Source of the DNA: Nereocystis luetkeana
Taxonomy: Eukaryota > Sar > Phaeophyceae > Laminariales > Laminariaceae
NCBI GenBank assembly: GCA_031213475.1
Contig: JARUPZ010000002.1
Location: 12,472,951-12,536,950 of the forward strand
Direction: 5' to 3'
Length of the DNA: 64,000 nucleotides
The notes under the pieces: model-generated
What the model was told of the DNA's origin: nothing
What the model saw: only the letters and a program-made list of their open reading frames with translations
Database searches by the model: none
Translations under genes and position numbers: made by a program
Shown: positions 52,065 through 63,730 of the stretch, piece by piece
How positions within the stretch are numbered: the stretch's first letter is position 1
Layout: every line of letters begins with the position of its first letter

Positions 52065-52480
52065 TTGTGTGGGAGGCTACGGTTACGTGTGGGCGGTTAA
52101 GATTTTGGAATGGCTCCGGCCGTTTTTTTTTTCTCTTGTTTCGTTGTTGGTGTGGGCGACTACGGTTTTGGAATGGATTCGACCGTTTTTTTGTTGCTTA
52201 CCGTGCGGGCGAATAAGACACGGTGATGGATCCTGCCGTTTTTCTTTTGTTTTCTTTTGTTTTGTGTGGGTGAACAAGATGTAGATATGGGATTGTACCC
52301 GTCATTTTCGTGTGAGCGATAATGATGCCAGGTAGCGAATGGAATTAATTCGGCCCTTTCTCGCTTCCGTTGCTTGAGTGGGCGAACACGATGGAAAAGG
52401 ATTCGACCATTTTTTTGTTCTTGTTTGCGTGGGGGAAGAGAACATATGGATTGATCCGTCCGTTACTTGTGTCGTTGCAT
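52065..52480. repeat. Degenerate minisatellite, about seven units of 45-70 bp
   Basis: Units begin GTGTGGGCGRNTAAG or similar and end in CCGTTTTT plus a T-rich run. Consecutive starts lie near 52087, 52150, 52203, 52265, 52310, 52377 and 52429. Strong divergence suggests age. Confidence 0.75.
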
Positions 52481-53340
52481 GATTTAGGGGAGGGGGCGAG
52501 ATGCCGGCGCGCTTATTAGTCGCCGAGTAATGTCTGCCTCTCTTGTCCCCCGAGGTGCAGTCTGATATCGTGGGACTTTCTCTTGTTGTTGTGCCCCTTT
52601 CTCGCCGTCATCGTCTTTTTGCCGCCGCTCTGGCTGCGCGGTCCTTTTGTGTACCCTTTCGTGCCGTTGTGGTTGCGTCTTTTGCCACGTGCCAGGTAGG
52701 AGTCACCCCACGGTAGAGGTTGCACCTTTTGACCCAATGGTTTCTGATCAATTGAGTTCCCTAAGTGAGAAACTACCAGCTAGGATGAACAAATTTGCTC
52801 GTATATTTGTTTTAGGACTAGCGCATACAAGTGCCGGTCGGGTGGCACGAACGAAATTCTTCCAAGTATTGTATCGGGTGAGATATTGAGCTCCTAATTT
52901 CAGGGGCTCAGGAACGCCTGGTGCGCCCCTACTGTGGGATGGGTCGTAGTTGGTTTTTGCCTCGTGCGTGCGTCGTTTCGTTTTCAGTCCTGACGGATGG
53001 ACAGGCCATCGTGGCTTTGGTGGAGTTAAAGGCACACCTGTCGACTTTATACTTTGGGAGTTCGCGTTTCTTGTAGGGCGGGGGGGGGGGGAGGGGTGAT
53101 TAGACCGTGCCGCGCTCTTTTGGCCTTTTAGGTCGGGGTTTCCAGAGCACCGCGGTCGCCGTCGTCGTGTGGTGCAACCGATTTTTCTGCTACTTCTGTA
53201 GCGGAGACAGAGTCTTGCCAAGTAGGACCCGCCGACCCTCAGACAACAGGGGGTACACAACACCAGGTATGCCCTCGTATCATGGAGTTGACCCGTAGTT
53301 CCGCCTCCTCTGCTGATGGAGGGCACGGAGAGAGGAGGTG

Positions 53341-53603
53341 GGGCGGGGGGGGTGTACTCGATAGGAGAGATGTACTCGATCTCCTGCAGGGCCGTAGTCG
53401 TATGACCATAGACCCTCGCATCCCTACAATGCCGGGACGGAACATGTCGGGTTTTCACCGACCAGGCAGACATTGCTTGCACCAAGCGCGAAGCGCCGTG
53501 AGGTGCCCGGCGATGTGTCCGGCGAGTCGCATGAAGAGTGAGCTGCATCCTACTAAGAACCGCTTGTGAGGCGGGCTTGCATATGATGACAGCTTCAATG
53601 AGT
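53341..53603 (-). mobile_element. 5'-truncated poly(C)-tailed element, minus orientation
   Basis: The + strand reads G run, GTACTCGATAGGAGAGATG, then the complement of the conserved 3' half, ending near GACAGCTTCAATGAG. It has a small internal duplication (GGTGCCCGGCG next to GTGTCCGGCGAG). Confidence 0.85.
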
Positions 53604-53614
53604 GGGGCGGGAGG

Positions 53615-53699
53615 TGGGGGGTACTCATTTGTTGCTTGCCTTAGTCATTTGGCCATTGACCACGCATCCCTTTCGAGACGGAGGGGGGGGGGGGGGGTG
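53615..53699 (-). repeat. Second poly(C)-ended repeat family, copy 3
   Basis: On the minus strand: CCGTCTCGAAAGGGATGCGT, GGTCAATGGCCAAATGACTA, AGGCAAGCAACAAATGAGTA, then C-rich. It follows directly after the end of the first-family copy at 53603. Confidence 0.75.
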
Positions 53700-54106
53700 G
53701 GGGGGGCTGAAGGAGCTGGAGCGGATCTCGATCGAACGTAGCCGCAGACGATACTACCTACCGCAGGCACGTGTTTTGCTTGTTGGTTTTTGCTAGGGGC
53801 TGGTGCCGATAAGATGGTTCGATGCGAAAAGAGCTGGTGAGCGCAGGGACAGCCGCCGCCACTAGGACCCGCGACTCTCTTGGGAGTGATGCGAGCGGTG
53901 GCAGTGGCAGCGGGAGACAGACGAACGTAGGAAGTGCGGACAGCGGACAGATAGAAGGCACAGGTGTTGTTGTTGTAGGTTTCATATCGCCCGTGTTGCT
54001 ATACATACACTAGGTCCCGAGTTTTTGTTTTTTTTCTTGCTAAAAAAAAAAACTCTGTTCGTTTCGTTCCTCCGGCGGTGCTGTGGCGGTAGCGGGGGTG
54101 ATCAGG

Positions 54107-54160
54107 AGAGGGGGGGTGTATTCATGTTCATGCGTGACCGTGGTTGTATGGCCATCAGTG
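54107..54160 (-). repeat. Diverged 3'-end fragment of the poly(C)-tailed element
   Basis: On the minus strand: GATGGCCATACAACCACGG, TCACGCATGAACATGAATAC, then ACCCCCC. Weaker match than other fragments. Confidence 0.55.
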
Positions 54161-56817
54161 GGGGGTGTGCCCTCAGGCGTGGGGGGGGGGGTATAACCAC
54201 CTCGACATTGTTGGCTGTCACCGCCGTCCGCAGATTGAGTTATACCGCGACGCTTGAGCGAATGGTACAACACGCAGGCACGGATGATGTGTGACGATAG
54301 TGTTTTCCCGGGAGCTTTGTACGCGCCGGAAGCTGTACACCAGTACGTACGAGAGTCTGTTTTGGCGCTGGAGCTGGGGTAGGAAGTAGGAGCTTTCACG
54401 TTGAGCGTATACACTGTAGGTATCAATCGATTGATGTCGTGACATTTTTTTGTTGTTAGTGGGGATGAGCTGTATTGCCCCCCCCCCCCCCTCCCTTCCC
54501 TCCCTCCCCCCCTCCCCCCTTATGATCTGCTTTCCCCCATGATGTTGACCTGCTATTCTATATCGGCTATTTTGTTTGTCGTTAGCCTCTCAGTGGTTGA
54601 GATGTCATTTGACGTTTAATTTTCGTTCATGTTTCCCTCAATATATCATATCATAAGAAGGAAGACTGGATTGCCGACTCGCTGGCTGTCTCTCGTACAG
54701 CATACATGTACCACAACAGTGGGAAGGAAAACAAGGCGAAGGGAGCAGGAGCGGCCGGTTTTTTAGTGAAGAAACATGGCAGTTTTTTTATTGAAAAAGC
54801 GTGCCAGTCGTTTTTTGTGCCAATTTTATATTGAAGGAACTCGGCAGATTTTGGATAGTGCCGACCAGCTTTTATGTGTCATTTTTTTGTTGGGACGCGA
54901 GAAGTACGTGCCTTTTGATGAACGCGAGACGTTGCCTTTTTGTCAGTGGGCAGGGAGGGGTTAAGGTGTTGGGGTGGGGTGATAGAAGAGGCCTTTCCAA
55001 TGATCGGAGCGGGAGAAAACAAAACACTGAATGGGGCCTGAATGGGTGCAAGGGACGATTTTTGATATGTGAGAAAAACAACGAATGGGGTAGCTGCTGT
55101 TAGTGTCGTACTGTAGGCGGGGGATGCCGGGCTGGTGGCGGGTGGTGGCGGCGGTGACCACTGCTTTGTTCGTGATGACCTTGTTTTTCGCGAAAGACGT
55201 TTTTGTTACTATCAATGTCACTACAGTAGTCGCAGTTCAATATCACTACAGCAGTCGCAGTAAGGTGTTTATCTTGTTGCATCGATCGACGTTTTTTTCT
55301 TGTGTTGTTGGGTGATGAGTGTGTGAGTGCGGTGCGATCAACAACCAATCAGAGTACTGCGTATTCTGTGTACTGCGATGGGAGTATGTGCGGTATGTAG
55401 TGTGGTCAATTTATCGAGGGCGCTTATTTTACGTTTTTTACATTCAAGTAGGTTAATTGCAGCGTATGTAGCGGCAGCATTAATTATCAGCAGTATTTAT
55501 TGTAGGGTTACCAACACAGCAGTGTCTACTGTACAGCGGTGTCAAACACGTTTTTTTGCGGACAAGGCCTCCATTAAGCTACTACGTACTGAAAGTACGT
55601 GATTTATTGTGTGTTCGTATGCCGTCACAGTACTCCAGCCGTGTCCATGCAAGCAGCCAGGTGCACTTTTCTAAAACGCAACAAACATTTTCTTCCTCGT
55701 CTTCGTTCATTGACACCTTGTCTGATGATACCCGGTATTTTTATTTTCTTGACATTGTTTTGTCCGATTTTGATTGTGTTGATTCACTCCAGCCTCCTCC
55801 AAGCATACCGCTCGGAAAAGCTTGCCTCTGGTGTTTTCTTTCGTCATCCGATTCCGAACGGTTTGACCCCCGAACGAATACGAGCGAGTATCGATACTCG
55901 TAGCCGGGGCTAAAGCAGGGCGCACTGGGCCAATTCTCACCTCCTCGGGTATATTGCGTGTGCCATTTTATGGAGTTGCCGCTATAAGGTGCACTTGCTG
56001 GGTCGGGTTTCCTATTGTGCGGTGTGGTGTGGTATGGTATGCGGGAGTTGCTATAAGAATAGTACCGCTCAAGTCTGCGATCACAGGGAATGCGTCTCGA
56101 CGCCTGCGTCAGAGAACCGTAGCTCCTACTGTGGAGACAAGCCCGACAGCGATCGATCGACTATTAGTATTAATAGCGTCATGATGCAACACATATGTGT
56201 CGCATGCCGGTCACATCTGGACCATACTCGACTTGGCGCGGCGCCCGGCGAGCCCGCTCCCGGAAACCGCTCCAACATGCGTCTGAGGGTAGTTCCTAAC
56301 GAACGAAAAAATAATCACGATTCGTGACTTTTTGGCTCTTGACAAAAGACCGCGATCCGTGACATTTCAGTTTTGACGAAAAAAACTGAAAAACGTCGCG
56401 TTTCGTGATCTTTTCAAATTGGAAAACTCCGATATGTCAAGTCAAACGGTTTTTGCCGGTGGAGCCAACTCTCACGAGTGGGGCGTAGATAGGCCGGGCC
56501 GGGCCGGCCCGACCGCCTGGCCCGGCCGGTGATATAGTCGAATCACGGGCCGAAGCCTGACCCAGCCCTAGATATTCCAATCTCACCCACCGTCGGCCGA
56601 GCCCGGTCCGCGAGATTTTCATCTCGCAAGGCCGTCTGCCCGGCCCGGCCTGTGGCATTCTTAGATCGTTTTCGCTTTTGTCTTCGAGCCATGGCTCCTC
56701 CTCCTCGAAATTTCGAGGCCACAACGTGCTCGTTAGCCCGCGCCCAGCGGTGTCTTTGGGTACCCGCCCGTTGTCTACAAGCGACGTACGAAGCAGAGTC
56801 TGCCATACTCCTAGACT

Positions 56818-57455
56818 GGGTGGGCCATTGGTCAACTGTTTACCAGTAGCCCAACGGACTAAGAAGTTAACGAATGGCGTCATCGGTGGGACATGGGCCG
56901 TTGGTCTCGTGAGTTCGAATCTCTCGCCCAACACGAAAACGCTCTTTTAAACAAAAGCAAATTTCCTCATGTGAAGAATCTGAGAATGAAACACTCTTGC
57001 TGGGTCCCCAGAGGTAATGAAGAACTGCGGACTAGGCACGCACGGGCCCATACAAAGGCCAAGGACCCCGCTGTTCCGAAGAGGGGGGGGGGTGTAGTTA
57101 ACCTGCGATTGGGTAGGCCATTGTTTAACTTTTTACCAGTAGCCCAACGGACTAAGACCTTAACGAATGGCGTCATCGGTAGGGCATGGGTCGTTGGTCG
57201 TGAGTTCGAATCTCACGTCGACCATGAAAACGATTTTCAGAGAAGAGTGAATTATCTCATGTCAAGAATTTGATGAACACTCTTCTTCCTCCTGGGTCCC
57301 CAGAGATCGTGAAGAACTGCGGACTAGGCACTTACTGGCCCATACGAAGACCGAGGACCCCGCTGTTCCGCAGAGGGGGAGAGTGTTAGGCTTATATTGG
57401 ACAGGCCATTGTGTAACTTTTTACCAATAGCCCAACGGACTAAGACCTTAACATA
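56818..57455 (+). repeat. About 290-bp tandem repeat, 2.2 copies, with a tRNA-like T-arm
   Basis: Units start at 56818, 57111 and 57399 (partial). Each full unit has CCAGTAGCCCAACGGACTAA, AACGAATGGCGTCATCGGT, GTGAGTTCGAATCTC, GGGTCCCCAGAG, GAAGAACTGCGGACTAGGCA and GGACCCCGCTGTTCCG in that order. In the second unit GTGAG-TTCGAAT-CTCAC folds as a perfect T-arm and matches a Pol III B box. No complete cloverleaf can be built, so a tRNA-derived repeat (SINE-like) is more likely than a tRNA gene. Confidence 0.75.
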
Positions 57456-57676
57456 CTGCAAAGGGATCAGATAAATGTAGGTTTTACTGTAGCAAGGCTG
57501 GTCGCGGCAAACACCAGTACGCCCATAAAAATGGCCCTAAAGAAACGCCTGGAGAACTGCAACAGAGGCCTGACACACCGCCACCTCCCCGATCACCATA
57601 CGCATATTAAGGTGACACCTCGGGAACAGCACGGCAGCGCATATCGTTGTTGTTCTCCACATTTGTCTTCGAGTAT

Positions 57677-57782
57677 TATTACGGGGGACCATAGTTAATA
57701 GCACAAAATATTGTTAGTAAAAATGGTTAAATATATAGGCTTTTATGTATACCATAGGTTCCATTAACTATGGTCCCCCGTA
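57677..57782. mobile_element. 109-bp-type palindromic MITE, inverted copy
   Basis: TATTACGGGGGACCATAGTT on the left and AACTATGGTCCCCCGTA on the right are inverted repeats. The interior runs in the opposite sense to the copy at 57979 (TTGTTAGTAAAAATGG against CCATTTTTACTAACAA). Confidence 0.9.
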
Positions 57783-57978
57783 CTGGCCAAAAAATGTATA
57801 TATATCTGGTTCACTTCGGATCAAAACAGGTGCATACTAGCAATAGGTAAAAAAAACACGCCAGGAGCCCTGCGATTGGCAAGTCTCACGTCGTACTCGT
57901 ATAGTACCTGGTACCCTGGTGCCTGTTTTCGGCTTGAAGCTGGCCAGTTCAGAGTTACACCTGGGGATTTGTCTGCAG

Positions 57979-58087
57979 TATTACGGGGGACCATAGTTAA
58001 CAGGACCTATGGTACACATAAAAACCTATATGTTTAACCATTTTTACTAACAATATTTGGTCCTGTTAACTATGGACCCCCGTAATA
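57979..58087. mobile_element. 109-bp palindromic MITE, best-preserved copy
   Basis: The left end TA-TTACGGGGGACCATAGTT and the right end AACTATGGACCCCCGTAA-TA pair over about 29 bp with one mismatch. TA at both borders is consistent with a TA target duplication, as for Tc1/mariner-type elements. The centre is AT-rich and non-coding. Confidence 0.92.
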
Positions 58088-58766
58088 GTACTACTTCAGG
58101 TATCGCAGCAGCAGTAATATTAATATCAATAGTAGCTTGCTCATCAACTGTTTTTTTTTCTGATTCTGACAGTTGAGCCCATCAGAAGCCGTATCATACG
58201 GATTAACTTGTTTTTTTCTCTTCGTGTGCGGTCCCCCGTCACCTCGGTTGCAATCATTACGCACTCGAATACGTACGTATCTGCGGTTTACACACGTACG
58301 CGGATATCACGTTTTTTTGTGATTTGGGGTACATTTCAGTTATGATGTGTGCTGTCGCTGTTATTGCTGTTGTTTTGTATGGTCACCAGTATTATGAACA
58401 CTTCTGACTTTGGTATGCGTGAAATTTGGAGTGCCTGCGTGTGAGTTCGAACCTCATTCACGATCTGATCACGGTGATATGTGTAGGGAGGGGGTGCTTC
58501 CTTGTTGGAGTGCGTTCGTGGTTGATGTAAACATTACCTAGTACTCATATCATGAGTACCAGGTACCTGGTATATAGTGTGTAAATCCGTAAATTCGGCA
58601 GATCGCAAAAAGGCGGGTGGAATTTGAAAGTCATCCTTTCGATGAAAGCTACTGAAAATGCTACAAAACCCACTAGATTTAATATTTAATGTTGTCGTCA
58701 TCTTTGACAAGCGAACGGAGTCTCGCGCACTGTAAAGAGCAACTACCAGCAGCCATTACGAGTACC

Positions 58767-61700
58767 ATGGCGGAGACTGTCGGATTCATCGGGCTGGGTG
58801 AGGGAAAAAGTCCCGAATAGATCATGACGTCGAAGAGTTCATCTGCCGACGCTTTCGCACCGCATGGATGGATGCTTCACCCCTGAGCGACAGCAGAACA
58901 GCAGCAGCAACAGCAGCAGCGGTAGCAGCAGCATGCCTCTACCGGCACTTTGTGCTGCCACTGCGTCTGATTATCTCCCCGGGTTGGTGTTCCGTGCCCC
59001 CCTCCAACCCAAACGGGGTGCCCTCGCCGCTCCAACGCAACGTTGTCCGGCGTTAGAGGTCGCTTACCATGGTACAAGTTTGTGCAACGTTATCATACAG
59101 AAAAAATCATCATGTCGTCCATGTTCCGATCGCGTACAACTCCGATTCTCGCGCTATGATATTCTCGCCGCCGCAGGCATCATGGGCCAGGGGATGGCAT
59201 CCAACCTCGCCAAGGCCGGCGCCAAGGTGGTCGTGTGGAACCGCAGCGAGGGAAAGCGATCGGCGTTTGTTGCCGGGCACGAGGGGTGCTCGGCGATGTC
59301 CACCCCTAAAGAGGTGGTGGAGGCCTGCGACCTCACGTACCTCATGCTCTCCGACCTCGAGGCCTCCAAGTGAGTCTCGCCGCCTGTTGTTCGCGTCCAA
59401 TCACATCGCACCTACTGCTGTACCAGGTGTGTTACAACAGTATACAACAGTCGTACCAAATACGATATTTTTGCATCAGCTTTCCCCGCAAGGGCCGTGG
59501 GGGCAATGGTTCGATGGTGGGTATAGTGGTCGTTGCGCGTGTCTCGGTGGTCACGGTGGTAGCGTAGGGAACAGATGCAAGCAAAAGATGCAAGCAAAAG
59601 ATAACGTTCACTACCCGGTGCGTACGTACCTTTTTTTTTTTTTTTTTTTTTTTTAGTCATCACTTTCACTTTCCAGCCTAACTCGTGGGAGGTTTTGCCC
59701 TCAACGACCTTCTGGACAAGCCGTGGTCACAGGTGTCTACCCTTCTCCCCCCCGGTACGTGCCTTTTTTTTGTCGCGCATAGGGTTCAGCATTCATTCCC
59801 ACTGCTCGTCGATTTTCATCGAATGTAGCTAACTCACGCTCTCGCGTTTTCCGCTAATCAATTTCTTTCGTGCAAGAAAAAGCCCTTGCGAGCATGCACT
59901 CCGCGGGACTTGAACCTACGCTATTGATCTTGCTAGGCACGCGGACCATCTACCAAGCCACCGGGGACGTACTGCTGTCGTATAAATGGGTTTCTGAAGG
60001 GGAATTGCGGGGTATTTCCGCAGATTCCGTGGTCTACAGTTTTTTTCAGCCCACCGCTCGACTTTATGCACATCATATACATACACTGCTGTGCTGTGCT
60101 ACCGTAAGCCTATGTACGGGCTTTGGTTCATCCGTAGCGGTGTACGATTGTACCAATAATATACTCACCACCTAAATTTGACGAGTCGACGAGCGATTCC
60201 GGTGGAGCAATGGCCACAGGGGCAAGCAAGCGGCCGTTTTTCGTGCACAGGGCGGCGTATACGTATATACGCATAGGTCTTCATAGAGTACTCCATATTG
60301 CTCTTTCTGTACCTGGTGCAATACGTACCAGCACCGCCGTCCATTATATACATACCACCTCATACATAAAAAACGAAACCCTCGGACGGATTTCCAAGTT
60401 TCTTTCCTCCAAACAAGGAGGGGCACAAACAACGAAGAAATTCGCGGGATCTTTCCATGTACCTGGTAGTAGACAGTAGACGCATCGCTCTTCGTTTCCA
60501 CTCTCCGCGCCGTCGAGATGTTCACTTCTGCTTGAAAAATCGTCGCGCGATGTATGGTATGATGCCTGGTATACAGACAGACGTCATTATGTGCTCTGTC
60601 TCGAAAGTGTGTAACCCCGGAACTTTGTCCATCTGCTACACGCCGGCCAGTTTGACACCAGGTCCTTTGCGTACTCGTAGCGATAAACCTTGTGCAAACT
60701 TCCGCCTCATCTGCTGTTGTTGTACGATGTGGTGTGATCTTCTGAACGGCTGCTGCTGTTGTTACGGCAACGATTTGATTTTGTCAGGACTGTGTACGAG
60801 GCCGAGGATGGCGTGCTGGCGGGCGTGTCCGCCGGGAAATGCCTGGTTGACTGCGCGACCCTCACGCCGGAGCACATGGTACGCACGTTCAGACCACACG
60901 AATGTTGCGATAGGCGTTACTGTTAGACAGCTACTTGTGCTACAGTTTGCTCTAATTAGTTATATTCACGTGTATTGTTTTGGTCATTTCCATACGACAT
61001 ATCATACGCCGGTTTTGCGTGCCTTACGTGTACTTCTGGTTTCACTTGGTCTTTCTTTACGAAGGATTGGTGACGAAGATTTCACCGCCGACGACCACCC
61101 AGACGGTGTCTCCCCATGATCCGCCCCGTAAGCTTCTTGCGATAACGTTGCCATGGGAAGGGTTGCCTTGTCCGAGCTGTGAGGAGCACCGTCTACGACA
61201 ACGCAGCAGTAGCGGGTCAACATTCCCACCGTGTCACGTTAAAATGTGAAATGTTGGGTCTTGCCGCACCCCTGTTGTTGCTGTTCGCAGAACCGGGCTT
61301 AGGTTACTGTCAGGCCGGGTGCGCCGAGTGTCTCGTTTTTCTTGCTGGCCAACGCAGCAAACGGGTGCCCCTCTCGGGGATGGATCGGTCTCTACCTGGG
61401 CTTGAGGGCGATCGATGCCAAACCATAATTTTCGTGCCTCGTGCTCCATTGCTCCGCAGCGCTGCATCGGAACCTACAGGCTGGCCTGTCAACCACGACA
61501 AGGCGTTCCAGTGCCACCTGGCGGGCTTGTGTTTGTCATTCATAGTCGTCCGCGCAAACTAATGAAGTCTCTTACGTCTGGCGCCGGCTTGTCGTGAACG
61601 TCCCGCGCAAGAGGAAGTACTACTCACGTCGCCGGCTTGTCCGTGAACACGAACGCAACATAACGCGGCACTGCTTTGGTCGCCAGGGCGGCCCAAGCGG

Positions 61701-63730
61701 GGCCGCCGTCACTCGATGAAAGCGTGAAGACGTTGGAGAGAGTATCGATCCCCACTTCATGATCTATTCGTAGATGTTTCAGGGCAAAGGGATGGATTCC
61801 CGATCTCTCTTTTTTTTTTGTCTACAGTAGCCTATGTTTCTGGGTGGGAGCCGTGTAGTCCGCACGATCTACAGTGGGGCATGTTTCCTGGGTTTGGATC
61901 TGTACGTGTACAGATCCTGCACAGCATCTCGTAACCGCAGGTTAGGAGTGTAGATGATCTGGATGTACAGTAGACTGCGTAACGTAGATGATCTTGATGT
62001 ACAGTAGATGGTGATCGATCCGATGCCTGTCTAAGCGTGTCACCGGCGGCCGACGTTCAGCGCTGCCCCCTCCCGGAGTCCGGATAATTTATCGTCGCTG
62101 ACGCGTTGCCGTCGCCCCAACCTCGCCGCTATTTCTCCCCTCGCACCGCTCTGCCCTGCTGCTGCTGCTGCTGCTGCTGCTGTACTTTTGACACGTTTTC
62201 GCCGTCGGTAACCTCGGAGCAGACTAGCCTTGCCGAGCGAGTTCAGGCCAGGGGTGGCACCTTCCTCGAGGCCCCCGTGTCCGGGAGCAAGGGCCAGGCT
62301 GCCGGGGTGGGTGGAAGCTGCGAACGGCGCGGGAATACTCGTAGCTTTCAAGTATTGTGTCGAATAAAGCAATAGCATCCCGCGAGGACGTAGAACCCAT
62401 CGGCAAGTGCTGGCGTAGCGTGTCTTCCGGAGCGAAAACAAACATATTGTTCCCTGGCCTGACTTGTCTGTACCCCCTTGTAAGCACGGGACCCCGGAAC
62501 CCATGCGATATACAGTATCATGTGCGCGTAGCTTGATTGGCGGACGCCAGCGGCTGGGGGGGGCTGTGGTGGCGCCCGTCCCCCCCCCTCCCTGCTTTTT
62601 CCCTCGAATGTGCCTGCGCCTACAGTAATCATGAATGCGAAAGGCGCTGCTTGTGATGTCCATTCGTGTTTTTGGTGCCCGTGGGGTTGCTACTGCCGGC
62701 ACGAAATGTCTACAAAAGTGTTTGCTACTACTGTAGTACGGTACGCTGTAAAATAAATGGATATGGTGGGTTTGTACGTAGGTTTGAAGGCGGGTTGCGA
62801 AGAGCGCGGTAAATTTCGTCCTGGATCGATACATGGGCGCGCGGGTGCGCTGTAGTGGGTAAAAGCGGGCGTGTCATCTATGTTCCTTTTTGATTGACGG
62901 TTGCTTGTTTCCGAGCAGTTCTGTGTCTCGACCTTACGTTTCGCCGATCATACAAAAATCTTGATCGTCCCATTCGACTTTTCGCCTCCCTCCCTCCCTC
63001 CCTCCCTCCCCTCCCGGCGCCACAGGGCACCTTGATTTTTCTGTGCGGCGGCGACGAGGGACTGTTCGAGCGCACGAAGGGGTCGATGGATGGCACCATG
63101 GGCAAGGCCGCGCACTACCTGGGTGCCGTGGGGACGGGCTCTAAGATGAAGCTCGTGGTGAACATGACCATGGGTACCATGATGAACAGCTTGGTGAGAT
63201 CCTGATGAATCAACGGCGGCGGGGGTCAGCCGTTTCTTGCTTCTGTGTGCTGAAACCACGAGCGCACTCGGCGGGAAAATGCATGCCACATCTCGAGCGA
63301 CGCAGCGCGATTGACCTTGCGCAGCAAGACTATTGGCCTTTCAAGTGCTTGCGGTTGAATTGCAGAAGACGCCAGGTATGTAGCGTCCCCTCTGCCCCTT
63401 CCCCGAGGTTTTGTCTCCGGATTGTTTTTGTTCCAAGAACTATCGTACTCTCCCTCATCGACGGCCTTATGCAGAGAAAGGGGTACCCGCTCCATGCGTT
63501 CTGCGTTTCCGCTAATGTGTATGAACCCGTTCTCATGTAATTTTTCGGTTGCAAATGATGAGGGGGGTCCTTGCCGCCCTGCTTCGCCATCTCGCCGTCT
63601 CGTCGTCTTTTCCTTTTGTCCGCTTCAGACCGAGGGCATCGCGCTGGCGCAAGCCGCCGACCTGCCGGCCGACAAGCTCCTGACCGTGCTAGACCAGGGG
63701 GCCATGTCCAACCCTATGTTCCGAATGAAG
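58767..63730 (+). CDS. Glyoxylate/succinic semialdehyde reductase-type beta-hydroxyacid dehydrogenase (3' partial)
   Basis: Six exons in the window: 58767-58797 (ATG), 59177-59369, 60788-60878, 62223-62306, 63026-63193 and 63629-63730. All are GT-AG with agreeing phases, giving 223 aa of an expected ~290; the last exon(s) lie beyond 64000. The family reduces short aldehydes such as glyoxylate or succinic semialdehyde to hydroxyacids with NAD(P)H, or oxidises 3-hydroxyisobutyrate. Signatures: FIGLGIMGQGM, the Rossmann glycine loop split by intron 1; VVVWNRSEGK, where the Arg after the second strand favours NADPH; VDCATLTPEHM; EAPVSGSKGQAAGGTL, the substrate loop; GSKMKLVVNMTMGTMMN, with the catalytic Lys and Asn; and GAMSNPMF. 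The motif wording is closest to plant GLYR rather than bacterial 3-hydroxyisobutyrate dehydrogenase. The N-terminus starts directly at the Rossmann fold, so no targeting peptide is visible (cytosolic form likely). Confidence 0.93.
59896..59966 (-). pseudogene. tRNA-like sequence, probably decayed
   Basis: The minus strand reads GGCTTGGTAGATGGTC (D-arm-like, matching a Pol III A box), then CTAGCAA (anticodon-loop-like, AGC), then GTAGGTTCAAGTCCCGC (T-arm-like, matching a B box). The T-arm pairs at four of five positions and the D-arm pairs, but the acceptor and anticodon stems do not. It sits in intron 2 of the GLYR-type gene, antisense. Confidence 0.4.
61822..62028. mobile_element. GGACAGATC-type element
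   Basis: Contains GGGTGGGAGCCGTGTAG, CACGATCTACAG, GCATGTTTCCTGGGTTTG, the palindrome GGATCTGTACGTGTACAGAT and CAGCATCTCGTAACCGCAGG, then two GTAGATGATCTKGATGTAC units. It lies in intron 3 of the GLYR-type gene. Confidence 0.8.

Larger units (their letters stand above)
50832..58766. other. Eight-kb intergenic region between SulP and the GLYR-type gene
   Basis: No exon recognised. It holds a long poly(G) run (about 50910-50938), two minisatellites (51250-51440, 52065-52480), repeats at 53341-53603, 53615-53699 and 54107-54160, a 290-bp tandem repeat (56818-57455) and two palindromic MITEs. An open frame at 52690-52885 (MVSDQLSSLSEKLPARMNKF in part) has more A+T than the exons here and no family I recognise; it may be a relic. 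Confidence 0.65.

Noticed and set aside
52647-52889. Open frame containing DQLSSLSEKLPARMNKFARI
   Set aside because: No family recognised, no neighbouring exons, and more A+T than real exons here; may be a relic or an insertion of other origin.
23627-62182. CRISPR-like arrays
   Set aside because: All direct repeats here are short satellites or element copies without regular unique spacers, and the genome is eukaryotic.
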